Positions 10,501-21,600 of a stretch of DNA of 64,000 bases are shown in pieces. Made by a program: the position numbers and the translations under genes. This DNA is from Rhododendron vialii. Its lineage: Eukaryota; Streptophyta; Magnoliopsida; Ericales; Ericaceae. The notes under the pieces were generated by a model, which did not search any database, was not told where the DNA came from, and was given only the letters and a program-made list of their open reading frames with translations. The stretch's first letter is position 1, and each line of letters opens with the position of its first letter. Location of the stretch: positions 10,722,501 through 10,786,500 of the forward strand of contig NC_080560.1 in the NCBI RefSeq assembly GCF_030253575.1, read 5' to 3'.

Positions 10501-11653
10501 GGCTTGTAAACTGAAGAAGTCGCTATACGGGTTGAAACAGTCGCCAAGACAGTGGTACAAGCGCTTCGATCGGTTTATGATGGAGCAGGGGTACACAAGA
10601 AGTCACTTTGACCATTGTGTTTACTTCTGCAAACTCCCGGATGGATCATTTGTCTATTTGCTCTTATATGTAGATGACATGCTGATTGCATGTAAGAGCA
10701 AGGTGGAGATTGACAGACTGAAGGCTCAACTCAGTAAGGAGTTTGACATGAAGGATCTCGGGGAGGCAAAGAAAATACTCGGCATGGAAATTCAGCGGGA
10801 CAAGGCGAAAGGCACAGTTTGTTTGACTCAGACGCAGTATCTGAAGCGAGTGTTGCAGAGATTTGGGATTGACAGGAAAGCCAAACCTGTCAGTACACCT
10901 TTGGCCGCTCATTTTAAACTTAGTGCATCGATGTCGCCGCAGAAGGAAGACGAACGGAAGCAAATGGCTCAGGTTCCTTATGCCAATGCTGTGGGAGCTT
11001 TGATGTATGCTATGGTTTGTACGAGGCCGGACATTTCACATGCAGTTAGCATGGTCAGTCGATACATGCACAATCCAGGGAAAGAGCACTGGCAGGCTGT
11101 GAAATGGATTCTACGGTATTTTCAGGGTACTGTGGATGTTGGATTGAAGTACGAGAGAAACAGAAAACTTGGTCAGCATTTGGTTGGTTACGTGGATTCC
11201 GATTATGCTGGTGACCTAGATAAGCGACGGTCGACTACAGGGTATGTGTTTACACTTGCTGGAGGGCCAATCAGTTGGAGGTCAACGTTACAGTCAACGG
11301 TGGCTTTGTCTACTACAGAGGCAGAGTATATGGCAGTGACAGAGGCTTTCAAGGAAGCTATTTGGGTACATGGTTTGATTGAGGACTTGGGAATTGTTCA
11401 AGAAAACGTGGAGGTTTTTTGTGACAGTCAGAGTGCCATCTGTTTGGCGAAAAACCAGGTTCACCATTCCCGCACCAAGCATATCGATGTTCGGTTTCAT
11501 TTCATCAGGGAGATTGTAGAGGAAGGGGATGTTCTTCTTCAGAAGATTCCGACTGCAGATAACCCTGCGGATATGCTCACCAAAGTGGTTGCAGGGATCA
11601 AGTTCCAACATTGCTTGGACTTGATCAACATCTCTCGAGCAGTGCGCGCCTAA
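7586..11653 (+). CDS. Copia gag-pol polyprotein, 1355 aa, intact
   Basis: A single open frame encodes all parts needed for copia transposition. The gag domain occupies about residues 40-240. A CCHC zinc knuckle follows (CALCRQKGHWKKDC, from residue 269). The aspartic protease has active site DSGCS from residue 318. The pre-integrase motif LWHMRLGH lies near 447. Integrase has D511, D574 and E610, with the usual 35-residue gap between the last two. Reverse transcriptase has YVDD at 1028-1031. RNase H begins near GYVDSDYAGD with Asp1204. The order protease-integrase-RT-RNase H identifies copia, not gypsy. The start at 7586 (MAEEEF) is the first ATG of the long frame. No stop or frameshift was seen. 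Length is typical (about 1300-1400 aa). Confidence 0.97.
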   Translation: MAEEEFKETSEVSSSAEKNTEHPKVTSSSYGQRNTVSNAKFEVEKFDGTSNFGMWQCEVLDVLYQQELDITLEERPNDISDKDWIKLNRQACGTIRLCLTKDQKYFVMKETLAKELWEKLENKYMTKSIENRLYLKKKLYGFQYVQGTTMNQHLNNFNKILADLQNLDVSIEDEDKALLLLNSLPDTYDHLTTTLLYGKEEIKFNDVSNALMNNEVRKRDQQAHRDPSASALTTRGRTDTRRTGGGGRRRSRSKSRGKSVERRLGKDECALCRQKGHWKKDCPNKQPAANVAEETEDDLESALLVSSSPDHSDEWILDSGCSYHMCPNRDWFSSFQDLDGGVVLLGDNTACKVQGIGSIRLKLHDGTFRVLTDVRYVPDLKKNLISLGAFDVKGYKITMMGGVLKIVRGALIVLKGSRKGNLYFLDGCTVTGRVAVTTSSDEDDASKLWHMRLGHAGEKALQGLVRQGLLKGAKTGKVGFCEHCILGKQTRVKFGTGVHRTEGILDYVHSDVWGPTKNVTLGGKRWFVTFIDDFSRRVWVYTMRHKYEVLPIFLQWKKMMETQTGRKIKKLRSDNGGEYKSDPFLQVCREEGIVRHFTVAGTPQQNGVAERMNRILVEKVRCMLSNAGLSKAFWGEALKYASHLVNRLPSAAIGGKTPMEVWFEKPVTDYDSLHVWGCSAYYHVTESKLDPRAKKAVFLGFTSGVKGYRLWCPESMKVILSRDVTFDESAMLQQVPSKENVEPNAQQQVEHSEQVEVETPLVPAKTVQTVSRPEDQPVDQDVIIEEEASLQEIPQQPESIATSRPRREIRKPARYADTVAYALPVTDDDVPSTYREAVQCTDSNKWKEAMDEEMGSLSKNQTWDLVQLPKGKKSIGCKWVYAKKEGTGSEKVRFKARLVAKGYAQTEGIDYNEVFSPVVKHSSIRILLALVAQFDLELAQLDVKTAFLHGDLDEEIYMAQPDGYRIAGKENWACKLKKSLYGLKQSPRQWYKRFDRFMMEQGYTRSHFDHCVYFCKLPDGSFVYLLLYVDDMLIACKSKVEIDRLKAQLSKEFDMKDLGEAKKILGMEIQRDKAKGTVCLTQTQYLKRVLQRFGIDRKAKPVSTPLAAHFKLSASMSPQKEDERKQMAQVPYANAVGALMYAMVCTRPDISHAVSMVSRYMHNPGKEHWQAVKWILRYFQGTVDVGLKYERNRKLGQHLVGYVDSDYAGDLDKRRSTTGYVFTLAGGPISWRSTLQSTVALSTTEAEYMAVTEAFKEAIWVHGLIEDLGIVQENVEVFCDSQSAICLAKNQVHHSRTKHIDVRFHFIREIVEEGDVLLQKIPTADNPADMLTKVVAGIKFQHCLDLINISRAVRA

Positions 11654-11701
11654 GGGCGCAGAGGGCAGTGTTGATTCAATGATTGTCGCCAAGGTGGAGA
11701 T

Positions 11702-12098
11702 TGTTGACTTTTGTGGCTCCAACCCAAGCCTGCATTTGCTCAGCAGACAAGGAGCCTCCCAAATCTTTGACTGATATCCTCCAGTATCCTTCAGCCTCCT
11801 TTGTGGAAAATGAAGGGAGACTACCGTGGCAAATGAACAGGGTCTCATCTGGCTATAAATGGAGACCTTTGGTTCAGAGTGTTGTATCAGAAATCAGAGA
11901 GAAGAGAGTGATACACGAGTAGATTGTGAGGCAATACTGTGTGAGTCTGAGTGATTGTTGTAATCCTCCTCCAGTAAATATAGTGAATCCGCTGCCCCTC
12001 CGTGGATGTACCCGATTATTGGGGAACCACGTAAATCCTTGTGTTTCTCTGTGTTGTGTGTTTGTGTTTGCTTGGTTTGACTCTTATTTAGCACTACA
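11702..12098 (+). repeat. 3' LTR of the copia element
   Basis: This LTR is 397 bp and apparently identical to 6300-6696. It is followed by the second GTCGC target duplication at 12099-12103, after which PEPC intron 1 resumes and ends at TTTCTAG before 12191. Confidence 0.95.
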
Positions 12099-15000
12099 GT
12101 CGCCACAATGCTATGTGACAAATGTGGTATTTGTTTTCCGTGGCTTAAGTTTCTATTGATGAAATCCTTCTTCCTCTTTTATCTTTCTAGGATTCGGAAT
12201 TGTTTGACCCAATTGTACGCCAAGGACATAACCCTTGATGATAAGCAAGAGCTTGACGAGGCTCTACAGAGGGAGGTATGATTGTTTTAGAATTTGTTTA
12301 TGTTCTGTCCTACTTCTACTATATATATTGGAATTACTTTTATTATGGAGAAATGCATGCGATGTTTGGCCATTTGTTATAAGTTTCGGATGTTTTGTAA
12401 TCTCTCTGTTAGTTTTTCTCTTTGCTTTGGAATTAACACACCTCCTCTATACCGTGCAGATACAACCTGCATTTCGTACTGATGAAATCCGGAGGACACC
12501 TCCTATTCCCCAAGATGAGATGAGGGCAGGAATGATCTACTTTCATGAGACAATCTAGAAAGGTGTCCCAAAATTCTTACGCCGTGTTGACTCTGCTTTA
12601 AAGAACATAGGCATAAATGAACGTGTCCCCTACAATGCCCCTCTAATTCAGTTCTCTTCTTGGATGGGTGGCGATTGTGATGGTATGATCCTTTTCCTCA
12701 AACCGGTTTTCATAGATGGTGAAATTTGAGTGCAAGGTAGAGCATGCACGCAGCCATGCCTACCAAATTATGTATTGTTAGCCTAAGAGCTATTTTGAAG
12801 TGGAATGCAGGAAACCCAAGGGTAACTCCAGAAGTTACAAGGGATGTATGTTTGTTGGCTAGGATGATGGCTGCTAATTTGTACTTCTCCCAGATAAAGG
12901 ATCTTATGTTCGAGGTATCGGGCAATTGCTTCCACTCTCATACTTTTTCCTCCCTGGATCTTTTGTTATTTTCTATAGCTTCAGGAATTTCTGATATGCT
13001 ATTCATTGCTTTTCTCTTTCCATACTTTCTTGGCAGCTGTCAATGTGGCGGTGTACTGATGAACTTCGTGCTCGCGCTGATGAACTTCATAGGTTGTCAA
13101 AGAGAGATGCAAAGCATTATTGGTGTGCTTCACGCAAAACAGCATTTCCAACTTTGACTTGACGCTGTTCACATATTTTAGAGTGGCTCTTTGCTTTAAT
13201 CTGTCATGTTTTCATACTACCTTTGACAATCTGTAAATAAAATGTCGACTTTAGAAGTTAATGTGTTAGGTATTTCCATCAACATTCAAGTCCTGTTTGC
13301 ACAGGAGACAGGATCATAGGTTTAACGGGGTGGCATTCTAATACTTGGCCAAGTAATGTTTGGATAGATTGGGGAAACTCTTTCTGTAGGTTGAGATTCA
13401 CGTTATGCATACTGCAAAAATAAAACATAAAAAATCCTCCGCTCACTGAATTTACTTAAGAGAAAGTTATGTATTTCCAATTTGGTTTTTACTTTTGCAC
13501 TCATGATTCCATCCATGCAGAGTTCTGGAAACAAATTCCTCCAAATGAGCCCTATCAAGTTATTCTAGGTGAGGTAAGGGACAAGCTGTATCATACTCGT
13601 GAACGTGCTCGCCAGTTATTAGCCAATGGCTTCTCTGATATTACTGAGGAGACAACTTTCACAAACGTTGATCAGGTCTATTCTCGTCAGTAACTTTCTT
13701 GAGTTTTTCGTACCAACAAAATGTGAACCATAAACGACCAACTCTATCCTCTCTTGCAGTCTGATTTTTTTTTTTAGGGCAGAATTGTTCATTATGGTGT
13801 GCATATCTCTAGTTGTCACGCTTTGACACTTATGTAAAGTCTGATATTCCCACCTTGAGTCTCACTTTATGCAGGAAAATGTGTGGATCTCTAAAAAACA
13901 CAGATATGTGGGAGGAAGACCTCTTTCTTTGTCCCTTGTTTTTTTTTTTTTGGTTTTGTTTCTGGACATTTCATCTGTCATTGATGTGAATAGGATTACC
14001 ATTCTAACTTTTTGAAGAAAATTTGGGTGAGGTGGTGTACCTGTTAAAATGTAAATACCAAAAAGGAATAGAGTGCAAGCGAAGGGTGGTCATTCTTGAA
14101 GTGTTGATTTTTGTGGAATGCAACAAATTGATCTTTTTTCTTACTCTTCTCTGTTTCCCTTTTACTTTCTTGGGTATTTTTTCCCTTGATACTTCTTTGG
14201 ATTTTCCATTAATCGCATGGTTCTACGTTACGTATTACATCAAGGGTCAAGGGTGGCATCATGTCACTAAATGACTGGCATTTCTCCCTTGCCTTCTGGC
14301 TCTTTAACTTATGGCAGATCTTTGTTACCCTAGACAGAAGAAGACCCCTTCTGCAAATTATATTATACCAATTTGCCACAGATAAATTACTGTACTATAA
14401 AGAGCAAGAATATGTGTTATACATTGATACACTCAGAAAACTGTGTTGCTTTTCTTATTGACTATTTGTCTTCATTTCTTATTGGTTGTTACTTGTTTCT
14501 GCAGTTCATGGAGCCTCTGGAACTATGCCATCGATCGCTCTGTGCTTGTGGTGATCGGCCAATTGCTGATGGAAGCCTTTCTGATTTTTTACGGCAAGTC
14601 TCCACCTTTGGACTGTCTCTTGTGAGGCTTGACATCTGGCAAGAATCAGACAGGCACACTGATGTTATAGACGCCATTACCCGGCACCTAGAAATTGGGT
14701 CCTACAGAGGGCCTGAACAAAAAAGGCAGGAGTGGCCCTTATCCGAACTCAGTGGCAAGTGTCCTCTTTTCGGTCCCGATCTTCCCAAAACTGAAGAAGT
14801 CGCCGATGTTTTGGACACTTTCCATGTCATTTCTCAACTCCCCTCAGATAACTTTGGAGCCTACATCATTTCAATGGCGACTGCATCGTCTGATGTGCTA
14901 GCCGTGGAGCTTTTACAGCGTGAGTGCCGAGTCAAGCAGTCGTTAAGGGTGGTACCACTTTTTGAAAAACTCGCGGATCTTGTATCCGCGCCAGCTTCTT

Positions 15001-17271
15001 TGGCTTGTTTCTTCTCAATTGATTGGTATAGGAACCGGATCAATGGAAAGCAAGAAGTCATGATTGGGTACTCGGATTTGAGTTAGGATGCCAGTCGTCT
15101 GTCTGCTACTTGGCATTTGTATAAGGCCCAAGAGGAACTCATAAAGGTGGCAAAGCAATACGGGGTGAGGCTTACTATGTTCCACGGTTGAGGAGGGATT
15201 GTTGGAAGAGGAGGCCAGGATGTCCCACACACCTTGCATATTGTCCCAGCCACCATACACGATTCATAGGTCGCTTTGTGTGACGGTTCAGGGTGAAGTC
15301 ATTGAGCAGTCTTTCGGGGAGGAGCACTTATGTTTTAGAGCGCTCCAACATTTCACAACAGCGACACTAGAACATGGAATGCATCCTCCAATCTCGCCAA
15401 AGCCGGAGTGGTGTGCACTATTGGATGGGATGGCAGTTGTTGCCACGAAGGAATATCGTTCTATAGTTTTCCAGGAAACTCGTTTCATCAAATACTTCCG
15501 CCTTGTAAGTATCATTGCAAGTCTTGATCTTTTTTGACCTTTCGGTAACATTCAGAACCATCCTAAGTTCGTAATATAATAACCTCATGATCATTTCGAC
15601 GCAATGAGAAAATATGCTTCTTTCGTCCCCATTTGTTTGTTTGTTTTCACTATTCTTCATATAGAGTATCGCTTTAGACAATATTGAAAATTTTGTTTAG
15701 AGATGATTTCAGAAACTTTGTTAAGCAAAAGTCAAAACTAATTGAGATCTTTCGATTGATGACAAAAGTCTGGATTTTTTTCTTCTAAAAATACATAATC
15801 TGTTGATCCCATTGAACGGCTGACCAATTAGTGGGGACAGAAGGATTATTTCTCTTGTGTCGCAACTCGCAACACAAACACTTTTGAAGGTACTACTTTT
15901 CTTGTTTAAGGTTGAAACGTTTTTTGCTTCATTGTTCTTTGATATTCTCTCGGATATTACTGGTTCTGTTTGTACTACATGGTATCTATGGAGATTGTTA
16001 CCTGATTAACCTATGAAGAAACTGAATTCATTTTTTCCCTTCAAATATTGAAGGCAACACTAGAGATGGAGTATGGTCGTATGAACATAGGAAGTCGTCC
16101 ATCAAAGAGGAAACATTGAATCTCTCCGGGCAATTCCCTGGATCTTTGCTTCGACCAAAACGAGGTTTCACTTCCCGGTCTGGCTCGGTTTGGGAGCTTC
16201 ATTCAAGCATGTCATTGAGAAGGATGTAAAAAATCTCCACATGCTGAAGAAAATGTACAACCAGTGGCCTTTCTTCAGAGTGACCATTGACTTGGTTGAG
16301 ATGGTGTTTGCCAAAGTAGATCCAAGGATTGCTGCTTTGTATGACAAGCTTCTAGTGTCAGAAGACTTGCGGCCATTTGGAGAGACTTTGAGAGCAAACT
16401 ACGAAGAAACCAAGAGCCTTCTCCTCCAGGTAATATAAAGGAAAATTGCTGGAATATTGCATCTAAAGAACTCTAAGTCTATGATCAAGAAACATGGAAA
16501 CAGCCGAAACTTTTCCCTTACCTGGGAAACCGCAACTAGATTTTAGAACTCGAAATTCCAATTTTTCTACCTACAGAAACCAAAAGTCACATAAACATGT
16601 CAAGATTATACAAAACATACTAAAGCATCGAGTTATTTCGACACCTGTTAGAGATATTGCCGTTTCCAGTATTTCCCTAGTCTTATTGTTTCAACGTACT
16701 ATATATGTTTTGGCTTATTTTCAAAGCTTTTCCGAAACACTTTTTTTCCCTAAACCGAAATGACATTTTTGGTCAATGAGTTCTTCACTACAAGTCTACA
16801 ACAGGACAGCTCAACTAAGTTTCGGCAATATTTGTCGTCTCCATAATGTAAGTACGGCCTCATATTTGGTGGAGTTGAGACAATGTGACCTTGTCTTAAC
16901 CTCAACTAGCATTTGCACAATTCCCTCTAAAAACCACAATCTTCATAACCCAATCGTAAAAAAAATCATCGCAATGTATCAAGATGATGGAAGAGAAAGG
17001 ATCTATGCAGCACAATGCATTTGCATCCGTGGACAGTGATATGAATTTTGATGTAAACCCGTAACGGTTCGGAGCATGGGATCTGATTAAAATTTTCACG
17101 AGGCATGCAATTCCGGCATTTGATTGCCAAATCACCAGTCCGACAAACCTACCTTAGCATATTGCATTCTAGCTAGGGGTGTTGAAATCTAGTTCGTGGG
17201 ACTACTCATTCCAGTACTAATCTCATGTGACTATGTAACAAGGCTTAAATTTATCCTTATTTTGTTGAGAA

Positions 17272-17405
17272 ATGCTAGGTACAAGGAAAATATACCCTGA
17301 AATCACTCGGAATACACTTGTAGAGGTATTTTATGACTGGTCATAAATACGTCTACAAGTGTATTCTGGGTAATTTCCGGGTACGCTTTCTTTGTACCTA
17401 GCACT
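17272..17405. mobile_element. Foldback MITE in the last PEPC intron
   Basis: This is a near-palindrome of about 134 bp: GCTAGGTACAA at the left, TTGTACCTAGC at the right, with arms containing GAATACACTTGTAGA and its complement. The centre is near TGACTGGTCA. It lies between PEPC exon blocks 8 and 9. Confidence 0.6.
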
Positions 17406-17860
17406 TTTGTATTTTGTTTCCCTATTTTTGGAGATCGCTAGCTGGTCACAAGGATTTACTTGAGGGAGACTTGTACTTGAAGCAAAGGCTCCGTCTTCGT
17501 GATGCAAAAGCTCCTTCTTCGTGATGCATACATCACGAAGTGGATTCGTGTGCCAGACCTACACGCTGAAGCGGATTCGTGACCCCAGCTATGATGTGAA
17601 GGTGAGGCCGCATGGCCCGCATCTATCCAAGGACTGAAGGACATAACCGAATCTAGCAAGCCCCAAACTGCAGAGCTAGTCAAGCTTAACCCCACTAGTG
17701 AATACGCTCCCGGGCTTCAAGACACGCTTATCTTGATCACGAAGGCTACGCTTATCTTGACCAGGAAGGGTACGCTTGACCATGAAGGGTATAGCGGCAG
17801 GAATGTAGAACACCGGTTAGGTGCCTGTTATTTTCTTGTACATTCTCCGTTCTTTTGACT

Positions 17861-17905
17861 TGATGTGCTAGCCGTGGAGCTTTTACAGCGTGAGTGCCGA
17901 GTCAA
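17861..17905 (+). repeat. Exact 45-bp copy of PEPC exon 7 sequence
   Basis: Bases 17861-17905 repeat bases 14891-14935 without a mismatch (start TGATGTGCTAGCC, end GCCGAGTCAA). The sequences differ immediately on both sides. It lies 41 bp beyond the PEPC stop position. Confidence 0.95.
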
Positions 17906-18570
17906 ATTGTCTATAATTTTTTAGGTCTCGTTCCGCTAATGTTTTTATTTTTTAAATACTTATTTATTGTTTTACGATACAAGTCATTCTCTCAACGGAA
18001 CGGAGCCTTAACTACAATAATAAGTACAAGAGAAGTAATTAAAAGTTCAATAACCCATTACTTGGGCGTAGCTCACTTCTTCGACCCCCCCTCTCTTATA
18101 TTTAGCCCTACCTCATAATGTGAGCGTTAAATTTTTTTTTTTTTTTTGATCCGCAATGTGAGCGTTGAATTAAAGTTCCTTTTATGGCAAGCAGTCATGT
18201 CCATTTATACATATTGCATTACCAATAAAGGACACAACAATTAATTACCTACTTGCCCTTATTAATTTCTGCACACAACCCACCAACCCTATACAGTCAA
18301 CTTTGTTGGCCTAATTACCAAAAAAAAAAAAAAACTTTGTTGGCCTGGTGACTTTAAACAAGATCTGGTCTGGTCCGACCCGAAGGGTTTGGCCAAGGGA
18401 TCTTGGCCTGGAACTTACGTGTTTGCTTCATCCTAAAGTCTCAGGTTCAATTCTACTAACAATTCTTGGGGCCACCTCACTCCCACGCGTAAGCGTGTGA
18501 AATGGCTGTGGGAGAGGTTGTAGGGATTAGTCCAAGGTACACGCAAACTGACCAGGGACACCCGGCATTT

Positions 18571-18619
<49 letters not shown>

Positions 18620-18686
18620 TTTGGTCCATGATATTTGAACAAGATAGCATTTTGTTTTAGTTCTTAATTACTCTATCAGTCCCGCT
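17906..18686. other. Intergenic, with a (TA)n tract and a diverged repeat
   Basis: No gene is visible. A (TA)n microsatellite lies at 18573-18617. The stretch of about 18062-18240 resembles about 28131-28315: GCGTAGCTCACTTCT, CCTACCTCATAATGTGAGC and a GCATTACC-GGACACAACCA block recur in order. Confidence 0.5.
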
Positions 18687-21600
18687 AATAGGTGCCTCTG
18701 GGGCATAAGTTTAGGGCACTAGTTTACGGTTCTTTTAAATGCTTTAGGTGCAATAAATATACTTAATCCATAAGTTGTGTTTATAGATACTCACAAAATA
18801 TTAATTTTCACCACTATTTTCTAAACTACCCATAAATATTTGTAATACTTTTTTTTAATGACAATACTACCCTCATTTCCATTTAAAAATTAGGTAGCCG
18901 AAAGGTTTTCAGTGCAAATGAAAAGATTACGTACAAATCTTGGCTGCTTCTTCTTCTTCTTCTTCTTTTTTTTTTTTCCTGTTGCAGAAAACAACGTAAC
19001 AAGGAGACGGAGATGCATTTGGATTTGGTGATATGACGAAGAAGCTTAGTTGGGTCAACCACATCAAAACAATAATCGAAAAAAATAAAATCTAATATTA
19101 GAATATCTTTATAATATGGGAAATTAATAATTGGATAATACTACCACAAACAACTAAATAAAAATTCAGGAGTTTCAATTTTTAATTTCTAAAAGAGAGG
19201 AAAAAAATTACAGTTGTATAACAACCGTACAAAATTCGGGAGAGATAACAAAAATAAAATTTGACCAAAACTCCAATTTCTAATACTTCACACAAAATAT
19301 AGGATTCAATCCAATGTCGCTCGGAGTGGCTTTCTTCTTCTTTTGTGAACCAGTGATGATGTTTTCCTTCTCTGGACTTGTAGTAAAATTGTGTCCGATA
19401 CTCTTACACAATCTACAAGTCTTGGTTTGTTTTCCTCCTTCCCTTCCACCTTTCACTCTTTTTCTTTTCGGACGACCTTTGGTTTTCGAAATCGGAGGAC
19501 AACCAACTTCGTTGAGCATATCAACATTTTCATCCGGCAATAATTTCTCTCCCGAAACTTGAATATCCTCTCCCGAAACTTGGAAACGATCCTCAACTTG
19601 CAATGCTTGACGGCACCAACGTGATGGCAGATAATGAGAAGGAATTTTATAACAATCCTTACGAAGAAACACACTTAAAATGTGCCGACAAAGGATTCCC
19701 CAAAATTGAAAATGCTTACAACTACATAATGCCGTTTCCCCATCCCAAAACACATTGTGCCATTTATTGTAACGTGTTTCCTCGTAATACTTCAACACGA
19801 ACGTATGGCCATCCTCATGGGTCAAAGAATATAAAGCAGCTCTCCCAAACTGCTCTTGGAACTTTTTGAAACAATACGGTGTAAGAATATTATGAGCTTG
19901 CTCTTCCAATGGTGACATTGTTCTCAACGTGGAACCTCTATACGTTTCCAACATTGTGTCATGCAATTGTACTTGGTCAATGTCTTCAATTGCAAGATCG
20001 ACCTAAAATTTTTATTACAACTTTTAGGTAAACAATGATATTTATATCGGAATGTAAAAGATAATATGAACATGTCTACAAACCTGTTTAACAAATTGTC
20101 CAAGATTGGTGTGAGAGCTGATAAACCGTCTCATAAATTCGTTTATACTCTCCGATCTTCCCGTTGTTGTCATGCCTCCGAAAAAATAGCCGCGAAGATA
20201 AGTTGACACCCAAAAATGCTTAATTTCGTACAATCCAATGACATGCTTGTTGGTGTGCAACTCATACTTTGCAACCACTTGAGGCCACTCTCTTTCAAAG
20301 TCTTCAGGTGCATCCAAATTATATAACTTATAAAAATCAGCACACCAATCTTGGTATCTATTTCGGAGAAGGGAGGTGAACCAACCACTGAATTTAGAAG
20401 TGATGTGCCATATGCAAAAACTATGTTTGGTGGATGCCAATTCTTCTGAAATTGCTTCCGTCATCCATGGATCTTGGTCTGTTATGATGGTTTTAGGTGG
20501 TTTCTTCATCACAGACAAAAAAGTCTACATGTCAAAGTTAAAAGAGATTAGTATCATAACCACAAGAAATTGACATATAATAACCATTAAAAAAATTAAA
20601 TAATAGGTTACCTTCATTAACCACCGGAAAGTGCTTGTTGTCTCATTTCGAAGTAAGGCACAGCCAAATAGAATAGTCTTCCCATGATTATTGACTCCCA
20701 CAAAAATTCCGAAAGGCATTTGATATGCATTGATCTTATAAGTAGTATTGAAAACAACGACATCACCATATTTTTGGTACCAATCAATACAATGCGCAGC
20801 AGACCAAAAAATGTGCTCTAACTTTCTTTCTTCATCCAGTGTAAACACATATTGAAACTTGCAATCTTCTTCTTTTGCTATTTTGCAATATTGCAAAAGT
20901 TCCATTGCATCATTGGCATCTTGCTTCTTCCTAACTTTAGCAAAAGGTTACGCACATCTTTTTCTAAAAATGGAAGATAACCATGGTTGACATGTTTTTC
21001 AAGCTCAATGACCCGCATAATTTGCCTAACTAAAAGTCCTCCTTCTTTGAGCATGAGGATACGCTTTTCATCCGTTTTCCGTTATTGTACGATTTGATGG
21101 AAGGAATCGGGTTACTGAAGGGGATAATAACTCGTGGTTGTGATAAAAAACAAATGTAGTGGCATGACATTCTTGTGGGAAAATATCAGAAGACTTCCGT
21201 AATTTGATACGCATATGAGCTTGACAACCACATTTCGATCAATGATAGTCTGTTACGTTGTTCTTTGGAAGGATCCACAATTTTCAAAGGAGTCTTTCCT
21301 TCACGATGGCAAAAAAATTCTCGCCTTTTAACTTCTCTATTTTTTGTGATGAAGCGGCCTTTTCGGATGGCAAAACCATTTCTATCGGCATAATTTTTGT
21401 AAAAAATGAGAGCCTCCTCTTCGCTGAGAAAACATTGTCCAAGAAAAGGTTGAAAGTCATTTTCTACTAAACCGTTCATCTCTTCGACACTTTCACCAGA
21501 TTCTATATTTTCATATTCTTGAGGAATTTCATTCAAGTCAAAAGTATTTCTTCTTTTCATTTGATTTAACTCACAGTCCAAACATTCATCATCCATAGTC

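Larger units (their letters stand above)
6300..12098 (+). mobile_element. Complete Ty1/copia LTR retrotransposon, very young
   Basis: The element has two 397-bp LTRs (6300-6696 and 11702-12098) that begin TGTTGAC and end CTACA and appear identical. A 5-bp target duplication, GTCGC, lies at 6295-6299 and 12099-12103. The primer-binding site TGGTATCAGAGC (initiator-Met tRNA type) is at 6699-6710. An 889-bp leader precedes one gag-pol frame (7586-11653), followed by a purine-rich tract AAGGTGGAGA just before the 3' LTR. It sits inside intron 1 of the PEPC pseudogene in the same orientation. Motifs look most like the Tork/Tnt1 group, but that lineage call is tentative. Nothing in the sequence prevents it from being an active or recently active master copy. 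Confidence 0.97.
5901..17820 (+). pseudogene. Phosphoenolpyruvate carboxylase pseudogene, 5'-truncated, introns retained
   Basis: Plant PEPC normally fixes bicarbonate onto PEP to give oxaloacetate in the cytosol. Exon-like blocks are at 5901-6183, 12191-12275, 12460-12682, 12811-12914, 13037-13122, 13521-13675, 14505-15504, 16054-16429 and about 17442-17820. They follow the family from the [10 protein letters not shown] segment to the C-terminal QNTG. The first 90 or so codons, with the regulatory phospho-serine, are missing. Breaks include a 2-nt insertion near 6003, a TGG-to-TAG change at 12556-12558, Lys and Arg codons changed to stops near 15086 and 15190, frameshifts after 15210 and a CAG-to-TAG change near 17806. 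The catalytic-region GGDRDG reads GGDCDG. Retained introns mean it is a genomic copy, not a retrocopy. Intron 1 hosts the copia element at 6300-12098. The last exon is swollen by short internal repeats (CTTCGTGATGC, TACGCTTGACC). Confidence 0.95.

Noticed and set aside
8304-11848. Several antisense frames of 80-180 codons
   Set aside because: They are shadows of the copia gag-pol frame and LTR, with no motifs of their own.
19280-21599. A functional FAR1/FHY3-type transcription factor
   Set aside because: Multiple frameshifts, a lost knuckle cysteine and flanking inverted repeats make a decayed MULE more likely.
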